NCBI GenBank assembly: GCA_902778165.1
Contig: CACYWQ010000014.1
Coordinates: 1 to 51,903 of the forward strand
Reading direction: 5' to 3'
Source of the DNA: an uncultured Lachnospiraceae bacterium
GTDB taxonomy: Bacteria; Bacillota; Clostridia; Lachnospirales; Lachnospiraceae
Length of the DNA: 51,903 nt
Below are positions 42,279 through 50,481 of the stretch, in pieces (position 1 is the first letter of the stretch; each line of letters opens with the position of its first letter). The notes below the pieces were generated by a model. It ran no database searches. It was given only the letters and a program-made list of their open reading frames with translations, and was not told the origin of the DNA. A program made the translations under genes and the position numbers.

Positions 42279-43268
42279 CTATTTAAGTCTTCGGGTAATT
42301 ATTCCCGTTAAACTATTATACAATACTCCGAGTACAACCGCGAATACAAGAGTAATCAAAGCCGTGATTACAGTTGCTGTCGCATATCCGTGCTCTTCGA
42401 ATTTAAATACAAGTGCATAGAACATAGAAGTATGCAGTATGTATATGAACAGGCTGCATTCTCCGAGTGTTGTAAGAATAAGTCCCTTCCATGTCGTGAT
42501 AACATATGCGATGCACAGTACTCCCAGTGAGAAGAAGATATTAAATGCAAGCTCCCATCCGAATACTCCCTCTGTTCTGCTACCTCCGTTAGCCTGTACC
42601 TGAGTAAATGTATACCACATTCCTGCTCCTGAAATGACCGCAAGCACAATCTTAAATATCGGATTAAGCATTACACTTCTGAATCTGTCTTCTGCGGCTG
42701 CTGCAAGTATACCTATTACAAATGCCATATTGGACAGTTCCCAGAAGTCGGCGTAGCCTTTATTAAACAGGTAATATGTCTGACCTATTACGGCTGCGGT
42801 TATAAGGATAAGCTTAAGTCTGCCTCCGAATCTGTATATTATGATAAAGGCAATATACATCACGAAAAGTACGTTTAAGTACCAGTATCCGCCCGTAGTC
42901 AAATAGTGAATCACCTTATCTTTTAATCTGTCTTCTTCTATGGCAGATCTCCATGTTCCGTCATATGCATTGATAAGACCTGCACAGATAAGATACGGGA
43001 TATATGCACCTATTATTCTTTTTAATATAAATGTGAAGGTGATCCCTGATTTATTATGCTTGGTGTGTCTGCCCCTCTCGGCCGACTTATGAAGACCGTA
43101 TCCTGACATAAGAAAGAAGATATCCACACCTATCGGTCCCCATTTCATTATCCAGTCATGAGCCGTTACGTGAACAGGTTCAACGTACATCCACCCTGCA
43201 TAATGGCTGGCTATCACTATAAGTATTGCAATGCCCCTAAGCATCTTTGATGTCTTGGCTGAAATCAT
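42279..43268 (-). CDS. Membrane acyltransferase 3 family protein
   Basis: A 329-aa protein with about ten helices. KMLRGIAILIVIASHYAGW holds the conserved Arg and His, and GVDIFFLMSGYGLHKSAE is the second family motif. It probably moves acetyl groups to the outer face for use by the adjacent SGNH lipoprotein, whose start lies 32 nt downstream. ATG at 43268 is chosen for AGGGGAG 6 nt upstream; the longer frame begins at GTG. No promoter was recognised between it and tRNA-Pro. Confidence 0.88.
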   Translation of the reverse strand: MISAKTSKMLRGIAILIVIASHYAGWMYVEPVHVTAHDWIMKWGPIGVDIFFLMSGYGLHKSAERGRHTKHNKSGITFTFILKRIIGAYIPYLICAGLINAYDGTWRSAIEEDRLKDKVIHYLTTGGYWYLNVLFVMYIAFIIIYRFGGRLKLILITAAVIGQTYYLFNKGYADFWELSNMAFVIGILAAAAEDRFRSVMLNPIFKIVLAVISGAGMWYTFTQVQANGGSRTEGVFGWELAFNIFFSLGVLCIAYVITTWKGLILTTLGECSLFIYILHTSMFYALVFKFEEHGYATATVITALITLVFAVVLGVLYNSLTGIITRRLK

Positions 43269-43324
43269 TAATTTCTCCCCTGTTGTCGGTACATCTAAAG
43301 CCACCCTGTTACATCAAGTTAATT

Positions 43325-43367
43325 CGATTATAAAAGGAACTATCTATGATAGTTCCTTTTATAATCG
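43325..43367 (-). terminator. 20-bp perfect inverted repeat at the 3' end of tRNA-Pro
   Basis: Arms 43325-43344 and 43348-43367 are perfectly complementary around a 3-nt loop. The core GGAACTATC/GATAGTTCC is flanked by AAAA and TTTT, which makes a bidirectional intrinsic terminator. The outer two base pairs are the last bases of the tRNA acceptor stem. Confidence 0.85.
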
Positions 43368-43438
43368 GGGCGACCCGATTCGAACGGGCGGCCTCCACGT
43401 CCCGAACGTGGCGCTCTACCAAACTGAGCCACGCCCCG
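43365..43438 (-). tRNA. tRNA-Pro (anticodon CGG)
   Basis: A 74-nt tRNA with acceptor CGGGGCG/CGCCCCG, D arm GGCTCAGTTTGGTAGAGC, anticodon stem CCACG/CGTGG around loop TTCGGGA (anticodon CGG), T loop GTTCGAATC and discriminator A. CCA is not encoded. A terminator-like repeat overlaps its 3' end. Confidence 0.96.
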
Positions 43439-43449
43439 TTAAATATTTC

Positions 43450-43479
43450 ACGGGTGACAAACCTGGATTTGTCACCCGT
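43450..43479 (-). repeat. 12-bp inverted repeat between fliS and tRNA-Pro
   Basis: ACGGGTGACAAA (43450-43461) and its exact complement (43468-43479) around 6 nt. It lies 46 nt beyond the fliS stop and 12 nt before tRNA-Pro. No good T-tract follows on either strand. It may terminate fliS or lie in the tRNA precursor leader. Confidence 0.7.
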
Positions 43480-43481
43480 TA

Positions 43482-43510
43482 ATAATATTACATATATAAT
43501 TAAAATGCAA
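43482..43510 (-). promoter_or_regulatory. Possible promoter of tRNA-Pro
   Basis: Minus-strand TTGCAT (43505-43510), 17 nt, TATTAT (43482-43487), upstream of the 12-bp inverted repeat and the tRNA. Confidence 0.55.
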
Positions 43511-43525
43511 GTAAAATCAATCTTC

Positions 43526-44002
43526 TTACACCCTAAAGCCTCTGCTTGCCGTCTCATTGGTCAGACTGTCAAGCACTCTGTCCTTACTGTATGTCATACC
43601 GGTAAGAACCGATTGTGTATGGACCATTACCGGACCTGATTTATCGGTGTCCGCAATTTTGTCATAGGAATCCTTAAGACGCTTTAACTTACTAAGTACA
43701 TCCTTAAGTCCTTCCGTCTCACCCGAAATATATGCGGCACGAAGTGTATTCTTCATATATGTGTAGAGTCTGTTCAAAGACTTAGCCAGGTCGTATTCAA
43801 AATGCAGATTATTCTGCATCTCTTCTATACACCTCATGGCATTAGCCGTGGAGAAGCTCACACTGCCAATCTCACCTGCACTCGCAGCGGCAATGGCTTC
43901 TTCCACATAATCTATAGTAATCTCATAGAGAATCACTATCAAACCTGCCCTGTTGGCTTGAGATATACGTAATGTATATTCATTCTTCTTCTCACTTGTC
44001 AT
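43526..44002 (-). CDS. fliS: FliS-like flagellin chaperone
   Basis: A 158-aa helical protein. The N-terminal YTLRISQANRAGLIVILYEITIDYVEEAIAA matches FliS, which binds the flagellin C-terminus and keeps it unfolded for export. The helical bundle continues to about 130. The C-terminal 30 residues (MVHTQSVLTGMTYSKDRVLDSLTNE) are longer than in classical FliS. It follows flagellin by 29 nt, the expected partnership. Confidence 0.82.
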   Translation of the reverse strand: MTSEKKNEYTLRISQANRAGLIVILYEITIDYVEEAIAAASAGEIGSVSFSTANAMRCIEEMQNNLHFEYDLAKSLNRLYTYMKNTLRAAYISGETEGLKDVLSKLKRLKDSYDKIADTDKSGPVMVHTQSVLTGMTYSKDRVLDSLTNETASRGFRV

Positions 44003-44031
44003 AACTGATACCCCGTAATTAACCCGTCATC

Positions 44032-45507
44032 TTACTGCAGAAGCTGAAGCATCTGCGAAGGTCTTTCGTTAGCTTGCGCAAGTATGGCGGTTGCTGCCTG
44101 AGATACTATCTGAAGATTAGAGTAATTACTCATTTCTTCCGCCATATCCGTATCCATGATACGTGAGTATGCGGCTGTCATATTCTCATCACTTGTAGCA
44201 AGATTGCTCTCTGTATGCTCAAGTCTGTTCTGACAAGCACCGAGTCTGCTTCTCATCGCAGATATCTGACCTATGGCTGCACTAATCTGATCGATTGCCT
44301 TGGTTGCGCCCTCTCTTGTTCCTACATTAAGACACATGTCCTTGGTCTGATCACTGTCCTGATACTTAAATCCAAGTGACTCCATCGATAATTTCTCAAA
44401 TCTGATATCAAGAGTCTGGCTTTCATTGGCTCCTATCTGGAATGTCATGGCACCGTATCCTGTCAGATCAACCTCTACAGGTATTGCTGCATTGGGAGTA
44501 AAACTATATGTAGTTGTGTCATTTGTTACAGTCTTTGTGTATCTTCCCTTGGCACCTGAATAATTATACAGATTAGTTGTATCAGTACTTACTGTCTCAA
44601 ATACACCGTCAGCATTCTTCTTCTGATGCTCAACTATAGTATCTACTCTGGATACTCCGCCTATATCTGTATAGTTCTTCGTGGTTGTAACAATCTGATA
44701 ATCTGTATCTCCGGAATGTGCAGGATCTTCACCTGTAACCGAAGTAGAACCCGAAGGATCCGCCTTCTCCATCTCCTTAGAGAAGTTTTTAATATCATAT
44801 GCCGAGAAATCCAACTTAAACTCATCACCGTTGCTGCCCTTAAAGTCCAGATGATACATATCACCACTGACTGTATACATCTCCTGCTTATTATCGGGAA
44901 GTGTCATATTTACACGATTGTCTGACGAGCCGTTAAACTCCTTAAGTGTGATTATTCCGTCTTTGTTTTCTTCGAATAATATCTGACTTGCCTGTATATC
45001 AAATGAGTACTGTCCGTACATGATAGTATCCGAATAACTGTCGACCTTTATCTCAAGTGTATTGGTGTAACCCTTAAGATCAAAGTCACCGTTAAATAAT
45101 TTCTGACTGTTATACTCTGTTGTCTGTCCGATTCGATCTATCTCTTCTCCAAGCTGCGCTATCTCCTGCTGAATGGCATCTCTGTCACCATCCATTAAGG
45201 TTCCGTTAGCTGATTTAACCGACAGTTCATTCATTCTCTGCAGAATATCGTGCACTTCCGCAAGTGCTCCGTCTGCTATCTCTATTACTGATACGCCATC
45301 CTTGGCATCCTGTGACGCTGCTTTCAATCCTTTGAGCTGCGCATGCATCCTCCTGGAAATCGCAAGTCCGGCTGCATCATCCTTAGCAGAATTGATCTTG
45401 TAGCCGCTTGAGAGCTTGCCCAGTGAGGTGGTCAGCTTATTGTCGTTTAACTTAAGTGAATTGTTGGCAATCATAGCTGACACATTGTAATTGATCTTAA
45501 GACTCAT
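44032..45507 (-). CDS. Flagellin
   Basis: A 491-aa filament protein. The conserved N-terminal D0/D1 region is SLGKLSSGYKINSAKDDAAGLAISRRM... to about 150, and the C-terminal D1/D0 is from about 400 to the typical QAATAILAQANERPSQMLQLLQ end. The middle (about 170-390) is a surface-exposed variable beta domain. It is exported by the flagellar secretion system with FliS. Its ATG overlaps the stop of the 973-aa gene (ATGA), with GGAGG inside that gene, so it is translated as part of a polycistronic message, unusual for flagellin. Confidence 0.96.
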   Translation of the reverse strand: MSLKINYNVSAMIANNSLKLNDNKLTTSLGKLSSGYKINSAKDDAAGLAISRRMHAQLKGLKAASQDAKDGVSVIEIADGALAEVHDILQRMNELSVKSANGTLMDGDRDAIQQEIAQLGEEIDRIGQTTEYNSQKLFNGDFDLKGYTNTLEIKVDSYSDTIMYGQYSFDIQASQILFEENKDGIITLKEFNGSSDNRVNMTLPDNKQEMYTVSGDMYHLDFKGSNGDEFKLDFSAYDIKNFSKEMEKADPSGSTSVTGEDPAHSGDTDYQIVTTTKNYTDIGGVSRVDTIVEHQKKNADGVFETVSTDTTNLYNYSGAKGRYTKTVTNDTTTYSFTPNAAIPVEVDLTGYGAMTFQIGANESQTLDIRFEKLSMESLGFKYQDSDQTKDMCLNVGTREGATKAIDQISAAIGQISAMRSRLGACQNRLEHTESNLATSDENMTAAYSRIMDTDMAEEMSNYSNLQIVSQAATAILAQANERPSQMLQLLQ

Positions 45508-48425
45508 AGGTTTCCTCCACTGCGTATCGTGTATATAAATTGTTTTGCTATATTGTATAAGGCCTTGGTATCAACAGCCTCATTATTATTATCGGCATCC
45601 GATGCTCTATGCTTAACAGGTACTCCCGGATCTCCGGTCACAAATCTTATATTGCAATCCTCATAGCCGATATCGGCCAGTCTTCTGATGAACTCATCTC
45701 CGATGGGTTTAAGTATCTCCTGATTCTGTCTGCCTGATGTAATAAAACCGACATCAACTGACTCTCCTTTAACCCTGATCTGTGCCTGCACCGCGCCGAA
45801 CACCTCCGTATCCATTGACGCCGTTACAAGACCTGTCTCATTTCCGTGTACCAGTCTTAAATTGATGTCCGTATACTTACCGTCCATCATAACAGGTATA
45901 TGATAATTCTCGGATCTTGAATGACTGCTTATAAGTGATATCTGCTTATGCATAAGAGATATACTTCTTAAATCTATAAGACTCTGAGCGCTGTAATCCG
46001 TCATCATCTGCAATGTCTCTGTCATGGTCTGTGTAAGAGAACTGTATGCATTAATTGCAGATTCTTTATCCGTAAGAGATTCCGTGAATTTCTCCATTGC
46101 ATCTGTCAGATCCGATTCCATATGACCTGATGTCATCGATGAATCTTTTGCTTCACTAAGCTTACGATCCGTTCTTGATGCATAAGTCTTAAGGTTTCTA
46201 AACAAGTCATTAGGTGCCGTGAATTGTTGCATCTGTGCCAGAACTGTATTTGGTGTTATGTTAACCTTACTTCCCAACAGTTCGCTTATAACTGCATCAT
46301 CCGCAGTTGCAACAGATCTTAACTGCTTCACATTTTCCATAAGATATTCTTCATCAAGCTTATTATAGACTTCTTCGCTTATCTTATTCTTAAATGCTTC
46401 TTCTATCTGATCTGTTATGGATATTCCCTTAGGAATTCTCTCAGACAGCATACCGAAACTGTCATCTATTCCTGCGTCTATGACCTTGCCACTGCTTCTC
46501 ATCGCCCTAAGAAGATTACCGAATGTCATATCGGTGTTGCTCTCAAGCAATTTGCCGATTGCCGCATGATCGGTTCTCTCTATACGATTAAGCATTCTGT
46601 ATATTCCTATGTATGAAGTTCTCTCTTCATCCGTTATCTTACCGCTTTGCTCAAGTTTATATAAGAAACGACTGTACTTCTCTGCTTCTCTCTTAGGATC
46701 ATGATCGGTCTCGCTGATATGATTGACAAGCTCATCTATATCAAGATCAAGCGGATTGACACCTTCTCTTATAAGCTGAAGCGTCTTACCCGGAGTAAGT
46801 GCCTTAAGCACACCCGTAAGTTTATTATCGGCGGCCTTCACTCTCTGAATACTTTCTTCATTGATGACCATACTGTTATAACCGAGTATTCTGACTGCGC
46901 GCCTGTTCTCTTCAGTCACATCAAGACCGATATCCTTAAGTATGTCGTCAACATTACGGAATGCCTTGTTTATCGAATCTCCGAGATCTCTTCTGATTTC
47001 GGTTCCGACTGCTTCATAGGTCTGTGATGCTGCTTCATATCTCGCCTTATAATCCGATCCGACACTGTGTGCTCTGTTTAGAGTAAATGCACCTTCATTC
47101 TCGGATGATACCTTACCGATAAGTGCCGCAGGCATCTGAGGTAATTCTCTTAAGACTGCAGTTGTTGCGGTATATACCTCTACCTTACGTTCTACGGTAT
47201 TCATATAGGCGGATATATTACCGTCTTTGTTGCCTTCGTTTAATACTTCAGCATTGTTATCTTCCTTAAATAAAGAAGTTAAGATCTTATCCTGCTGCTC
47301 CTTAAGAGCATTGATCGTATCTTCTATGGAATCCGTATCAATCTTTATGCCTGATTCTATAAGCTTAATATTAGCCTCAACGGACATAATAAGTCTTGTC
47401 TGCTCTCTGTTAATTGATGCATCAAGAATCTTATTCTGTAATTCATAAGCTTGTCTGAATGTATTGTTCTTAGCAGGTGCAAGATTGGCATCCTTAGGTG
47501 TCAACCCCTGCGCTATCGCCTGCATCGATGCAGCTACGACAGTTCGTGCCGACACGGGAAATACTATGGAGTTAATCTGTCTGAGACTCTCGATTTTTTG
47601 CTCAGTGACTGGTATTCCCTTCTCAATCAACCAACCGGCATCGTTAATTAACTCATCACGGGTAGCATCCTCTATATCCATCTGATCTATCAGCTTCTCA
47701 AGCTGCGGCTTAAGTTCCGCAAGATCTACGGAATCTGCCTTACGTGCAAGATAACCCGGCATGTCTTCACCGTAATAACCTCTTGCCTGCCTGCTTCCGT
47801 CACCCGATGCACTGAAAGTTGAGGTATAGATATTTCCGACAGTGGGCTTAAGCTCATTCTCCACCATATATTTAATACTGCCGTCGGTAAGCGAATCTAT
47901 TTCTGTCATCATGCTTACGGCTTCGCTTATCTTTCTGGTATTATCCGGTGTATCGGGAAGATCGGCTTCTCTTAATGCCCTCTTAATACTCTCTACATCT
48001 ATATCTCTGCCTGTAATATTCTTAAGCTTCTCATCACTTAAGTCATCGTTAAATCCGGCAACTACCTGACCTGACTCTGCCATAACCGCTTTGATATGGT
48101 CCATTATAGTCTCTCTGCTCTCGGGATCCATATCTGCCGGGTCAAATCCGTCTTCCATTGCCTTCTTATAATCTTCCCCTGACATAGTATTAGACATAAC
48201 AGTCATGTAGTTTCTCACGGTAGATACGTCAATATTAGACGCCTCTTTCTTAAGATCCTCTGTAGTCCTTCCGTGGACTCCATAGGCATTTACATCCGTG
48301 TACATGCCGGTTATGTCTAGTCTGATTGCTCCCGCTTTCTCAGTTTGCGAGAATTTGGGACTTTCGGGGATAGATGTATACTGCTTAACTGCTTCCTTAG
48401 CGTTTACATCCAATCCTATCTTCAT
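45504..48425 (-). CDS. Large flagellar-locus protein, DUF6240-like, with FliK-like C-terminus
   Basis: A 973-aa, largely helical protein without signal peptide or membrane segment, resembling the Lachnospiraceae DUF6240 group. Several repeats of a short motif (TGRDIDVESIKRALREADLP, RDELINDAGWLIEKGIPVTEQ, LDVTEENRRAVRILGYNSMVI, SSGKVIDAGID) suggest related helical modules. The end (about 841-930) reads INLRLVHGNETGLVTASMDT... VKGESVDVGFITSGRQNQEILKP... LADIGYE, the pattern of the FliK hook-length-control domain. AAAGGA lies 7 nt before ATG. Inference: an export-substrate or hook-length/filament switching protein. No flagellar sigma promoter was recognised. Confidence 0.65.
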   Translation of the reverse strand: MKIGLDVNAKEAVKQYTSIPESPKFSQTEKAGAIRLDITGMYTDVNAYGVHGRTTEDLKKEASNIDVSTVRNYMTVMSNTMSGEDYKKAMEDGFDPADMDPESRETIMDHIKAVMAESGQVVAGFNDDLSDEKLKNITGRDIDVESIKRALREADLPDTPDNTRKISEAVSMMTEIDSLTDGSIKYMVENELKPTVGNIYTSTFSASGDGSRQARGYYGEDMPGYLARKADSVDLAELKPQLEKLIDQMDIEDATRDELINDAGWLIEKGIPVTEQKIESLRQINSIVFPVSARTVVAASMQAIAQGLTPKDANLAPAKNNTFRQAYELQNKILDASINREQTRLIMSVEANIKLIESGIKIDTDSIEDTINALKEQQDKILTSLFKEDNNAEVLNEGNKDGNISAYMNTVERKVEVYTATTAVLRELPQMPAALIGKVSSENEGAFTLNRAHSVGSDYKARYEAASQTYEAVGTEIRRDLGDSINKAFRNVDDILKDIGLDVTEENRRAVRILGYNSMVINEESIQRVKAADNKLTGVLKALTPGKTLQLIREGVNPLDLDIDELVNHISETDHDPKREAEKYSRFLYKLEQSGKITDEERTSYIGIYRMLNRIERTDHAAIGKLLESNTDMTFGNLLRAMRSSGKVIDAGIDDSFGMLSERIPKGISITDQIEEAFKNKISEEVYNKLDEEYLMENVKQLRSVATADDAVISELLGSKVNITPNTVLAQMQQFTAPNDLFRNLKTYASRTDRKLSEAKDSSMTSGHMESDLTDAMEKFTESLTDKESAINAYSSLTQTMTETLQMMTDYSAQSLIDLRSISLMHKQISLISSHSRSENYHIPVMMDGKYTDINLRLVHGNETGLVTASMDTEVFGAVQAQIRVKGESVDVGFITSGRQNQEILKPIGDEFIRRLADIGYEDCNIRFVTGDPGVPVKHRASDADNNNEAVDTKALYNIAKQFIYTIRSGGNL

Positions 48426-48483
48426 TTGATTGTCCTTTCGCCGTATTTATTGAATTAAATGTGTCAGATTATCGTATATGATA

Positions 48484-48515
48484 AGAGTGAACAGACTTAT
48501 TAATCTGTTCACTCT
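48484..48515 (-). terminator. Hairpin terminator after the branching enzyme gene
   Basis: 12-bp perfect arms AGAGTGAACAGA (48484-48495) and TCTGTTCACTCT (48504-48515) with an 8-nt loop, 34 nt after the glgB stop. The T-tract is weak. Confidence 0.65.
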
Positions 48516-48549
48516 ATATTTCGGTTGATTTGTCGTGTTACTTAATAGC

Positions 48550-50457
48550 TTATATCTCAAAAACCAGCGCCGTAAATGCAGGAAGGTCAAAAGTCAGCAT
48601 ATAATCTCTGTTATCACAGGGACTCTCCTTAGGAGTAATGTTCTTATGCACCTCATAACCTGTTCCGCCGTATTGCTTGTCATCACTGTTAAGTAATAAT
48701 TTCGCCCTCTTAGATGTAGGTACACCTACTGTATAATTCTCTCTTAATATGGGTGTCATATTTAGTACGAATAATATCCTCTTCTTGCCGTCAAGCGACT
48801 TGCGCATGAAACTGTATGTGCTTCTGTCGGCGTCATCTGCATTGACCCATTCGAATCCGCCCCAGTCATTGTCACATTCATACATGCACTTGTTATTCCT
48901 GTAGATATTAAGTAAGTCTCTTACATAGTCATGCATTCCCTTATTAAGTGGTTCGCCCAGTAAGAACCAGTCAAGCTCTCTTGCTTCACTCCACTCTCTC
49001 TCCTGGCCGAATTCCTGTCCCATAAACAGAAGTTTCTTACCGCAATGACCGAACATGAAGGTGTATCCCACTCTTAAGTTGGCATATTTATCTACCTGGT
49101 ATCCCGGCATCTTCTCAACCATGGAACACTTAAGATGAACCACTTCATCATGAGATAACGGAAGGATGTAATTCTCAGAGCTGTTATAACTCATGGCAAA
49201 TGTAAGCGCATGGTGATTATTCTTGCGGAAGTACGGATCAAGCTTCATATATTCACAGAAGTCATGCATCCATCCCATATTCCACTTAAATGAGAATCCA
49301 AGACCGTCCTTCTCAACAGGTGCTGTGATCTTGGGCCAGGCCGTTGATTCCTCAGCTATGGTCATAACTCCCGGGAATCCGCCATGTATCACACTGTTAA
49401 GATGTTTAAAGAACTCTATTGCCTCTAAATTCTCATTACCGCCGTATTTATTGGGAAGCCACTGGCCATCCTTACGTCCGTAATCAAGATATAACATAGA
49501 GGCCACGGCATCTACACGCAGACCGTCTATATGAAATTCCTTAATCCAGAATAAGGCATTGGCAATAAGGAAGTTCTTGACCTCTGTCTTACCGTAGTTA
49601 AATATCTTCGTGCCCCAATCAGGATGCTCTCCCAGTCTTGTATCAGGATGCTCGTATAAGCAGGTACCGTCAAATTCAGCCAATCCATGTGCATCCTTGG
49701 GGAAATGTGCGGGTACCCAGTCAAGAATAACACCTATTCCGTTCTTATGGAACAGATTAACCATATATGCGAAGTCTTCAGGTGTTCCGTAACGTGATGT
49801 GGGCGCATAGTATCCCGTAACCTGATATCCCCACGATCCGTCAAAGGGATATTCGGCAATACCCATAAGTTCCACATGGGTATACTTCATCTCACTTAGA
49901 TAATCCACCATTCTGTCAGCGAATTCTCTGTATGTATAGAAACCTTCCTCGCCGTTCGGATGTCTCATCCATGAACCGATATGGCACTCATAGATTGCGA
50001 GAGGTTCCTTGTTCATATCCTTGGTCTCTCGGTTCTTCATCCAAGTAGAATCTGTCCATTTAATGGATGCAATATCCACTATTCTTGAGGCTGTTCCCGG
50101 TCTTAACTCTGCACTGTTGGCATAAGGATCAGCCTTATATAACTTCCTTCCGTCCGGCGTGGTTATTAAGAATTTGTACAGTTCGCCGGTCTTGATTCCG
50201 GGAAAAAATCCTGTGAATATACCACCGGGACCCTGTCTCCTAAGTTCATGTGAATCTTCATTCCAATCATTGAATGTTCCCGTCACATGCACTCTGGATG
50301 CGTTAGGTGCCCATACCCCGAAGAATACTCCCTCTTTGCCATCCTCACATGAAGGATGAGCTCCCAGCTTCTTGTATATATCGTAGTGCGATCCCTGTGC
50401 AAATACATACTGGTCCGCCTCTGATATAAACACTGCTTCTCTCTTCTTACCAGCCAC
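48550..50457 (-). CDS. glgB: 1,4-alpha-glucan (glycogen) branching enzyme
   Basis: A 635-aa GH13 enzyme that forms alpha-1,6 branches in glycogen. An N-terminal CBM48 (about 30-130; GVWAPNASRVHVTGTFNDW) precedes the catalytic barrel with DWVPAHFP, GLRVDAVASMLYLDYG (nucleophile D316), TIAEESTAWP (acid/base E369) and LSHDEVVHLK. The C-terminal all-beta domain is complete. The start is GTG with AGGAGG 7 nt upstream. It stands 24 nt after the AAA+-like gene. Other glycogen genes are not in the window. Confidence 0.96.
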   Translation of the reverse strand: MAGKKREAVFISEADQYVFAQGSHYDIYKKLGAHPSCEDGKEGVFFGVWAPNASRVHVTGTFNDWNEDSHELRRQGPGGIFTGFFPGIKTGELYKFLITTPDGRKLYKADPYANSAELRPGTASRIVDIASIKWTDSTWMKNRETKDMNKEPLAIYECHIGSWMRHPNGEEGFYTYREFADRMVDYLSEMKYTHVELMGIAEYPFDGSWGYQVTGYYAPTSRYGTPEDFAYMVNLFHKNGIGVILDWVPAHFPKDAHGLAEFDGTCLYEHPDTRLGEHPDWGTKIFNYGKTEVKNFLIANALFWIKEFHIDGLRVDAVASMLYLDYGRKDGQWLPNKYGGNENLEAIEFFKHLNSVIHGGFPGVMTIAEESTAWPKITAPVEKDGLGFSFKWNMGWMHDFCEYMKLDPYFRKNNHHALTFAMSYNSSENYILPLSHDEVVHLKCSMVEKMPGYQVDKYANLRVGYTFMFGHCGKKLLFMGQEFGQEREWSEARELDWFLLGEPLNKGMHDYVRDLLNIYRNNKCMYECDNDWGGFEWVNADDADRSTYSFMRKSLDGKKRILFVLNMTPILRENYTVGVPTSKRAKLLLNSDDKQYGGTGYEVHKNITPKESPCDNRDYMLTFDLPAFTALVFEI

Positions 50458-50481
50458 TCTGATGCCTCCTAATACATTAAA

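Noticed and set aside
43325-43367. Integration (att) site of a mobile element at tRNA-Pro
   Set aside because: The repeat is an inverted, terminator-like hairpin; no integrase or direct repeat of the tRNA end is present in the window.
48426-48483. Flagellar sigma-factor promoter before the 973-aa gene
   Set aside because: TACGATAA resembles part of the -10, but no TAAA-type -35 lies at the right distance.
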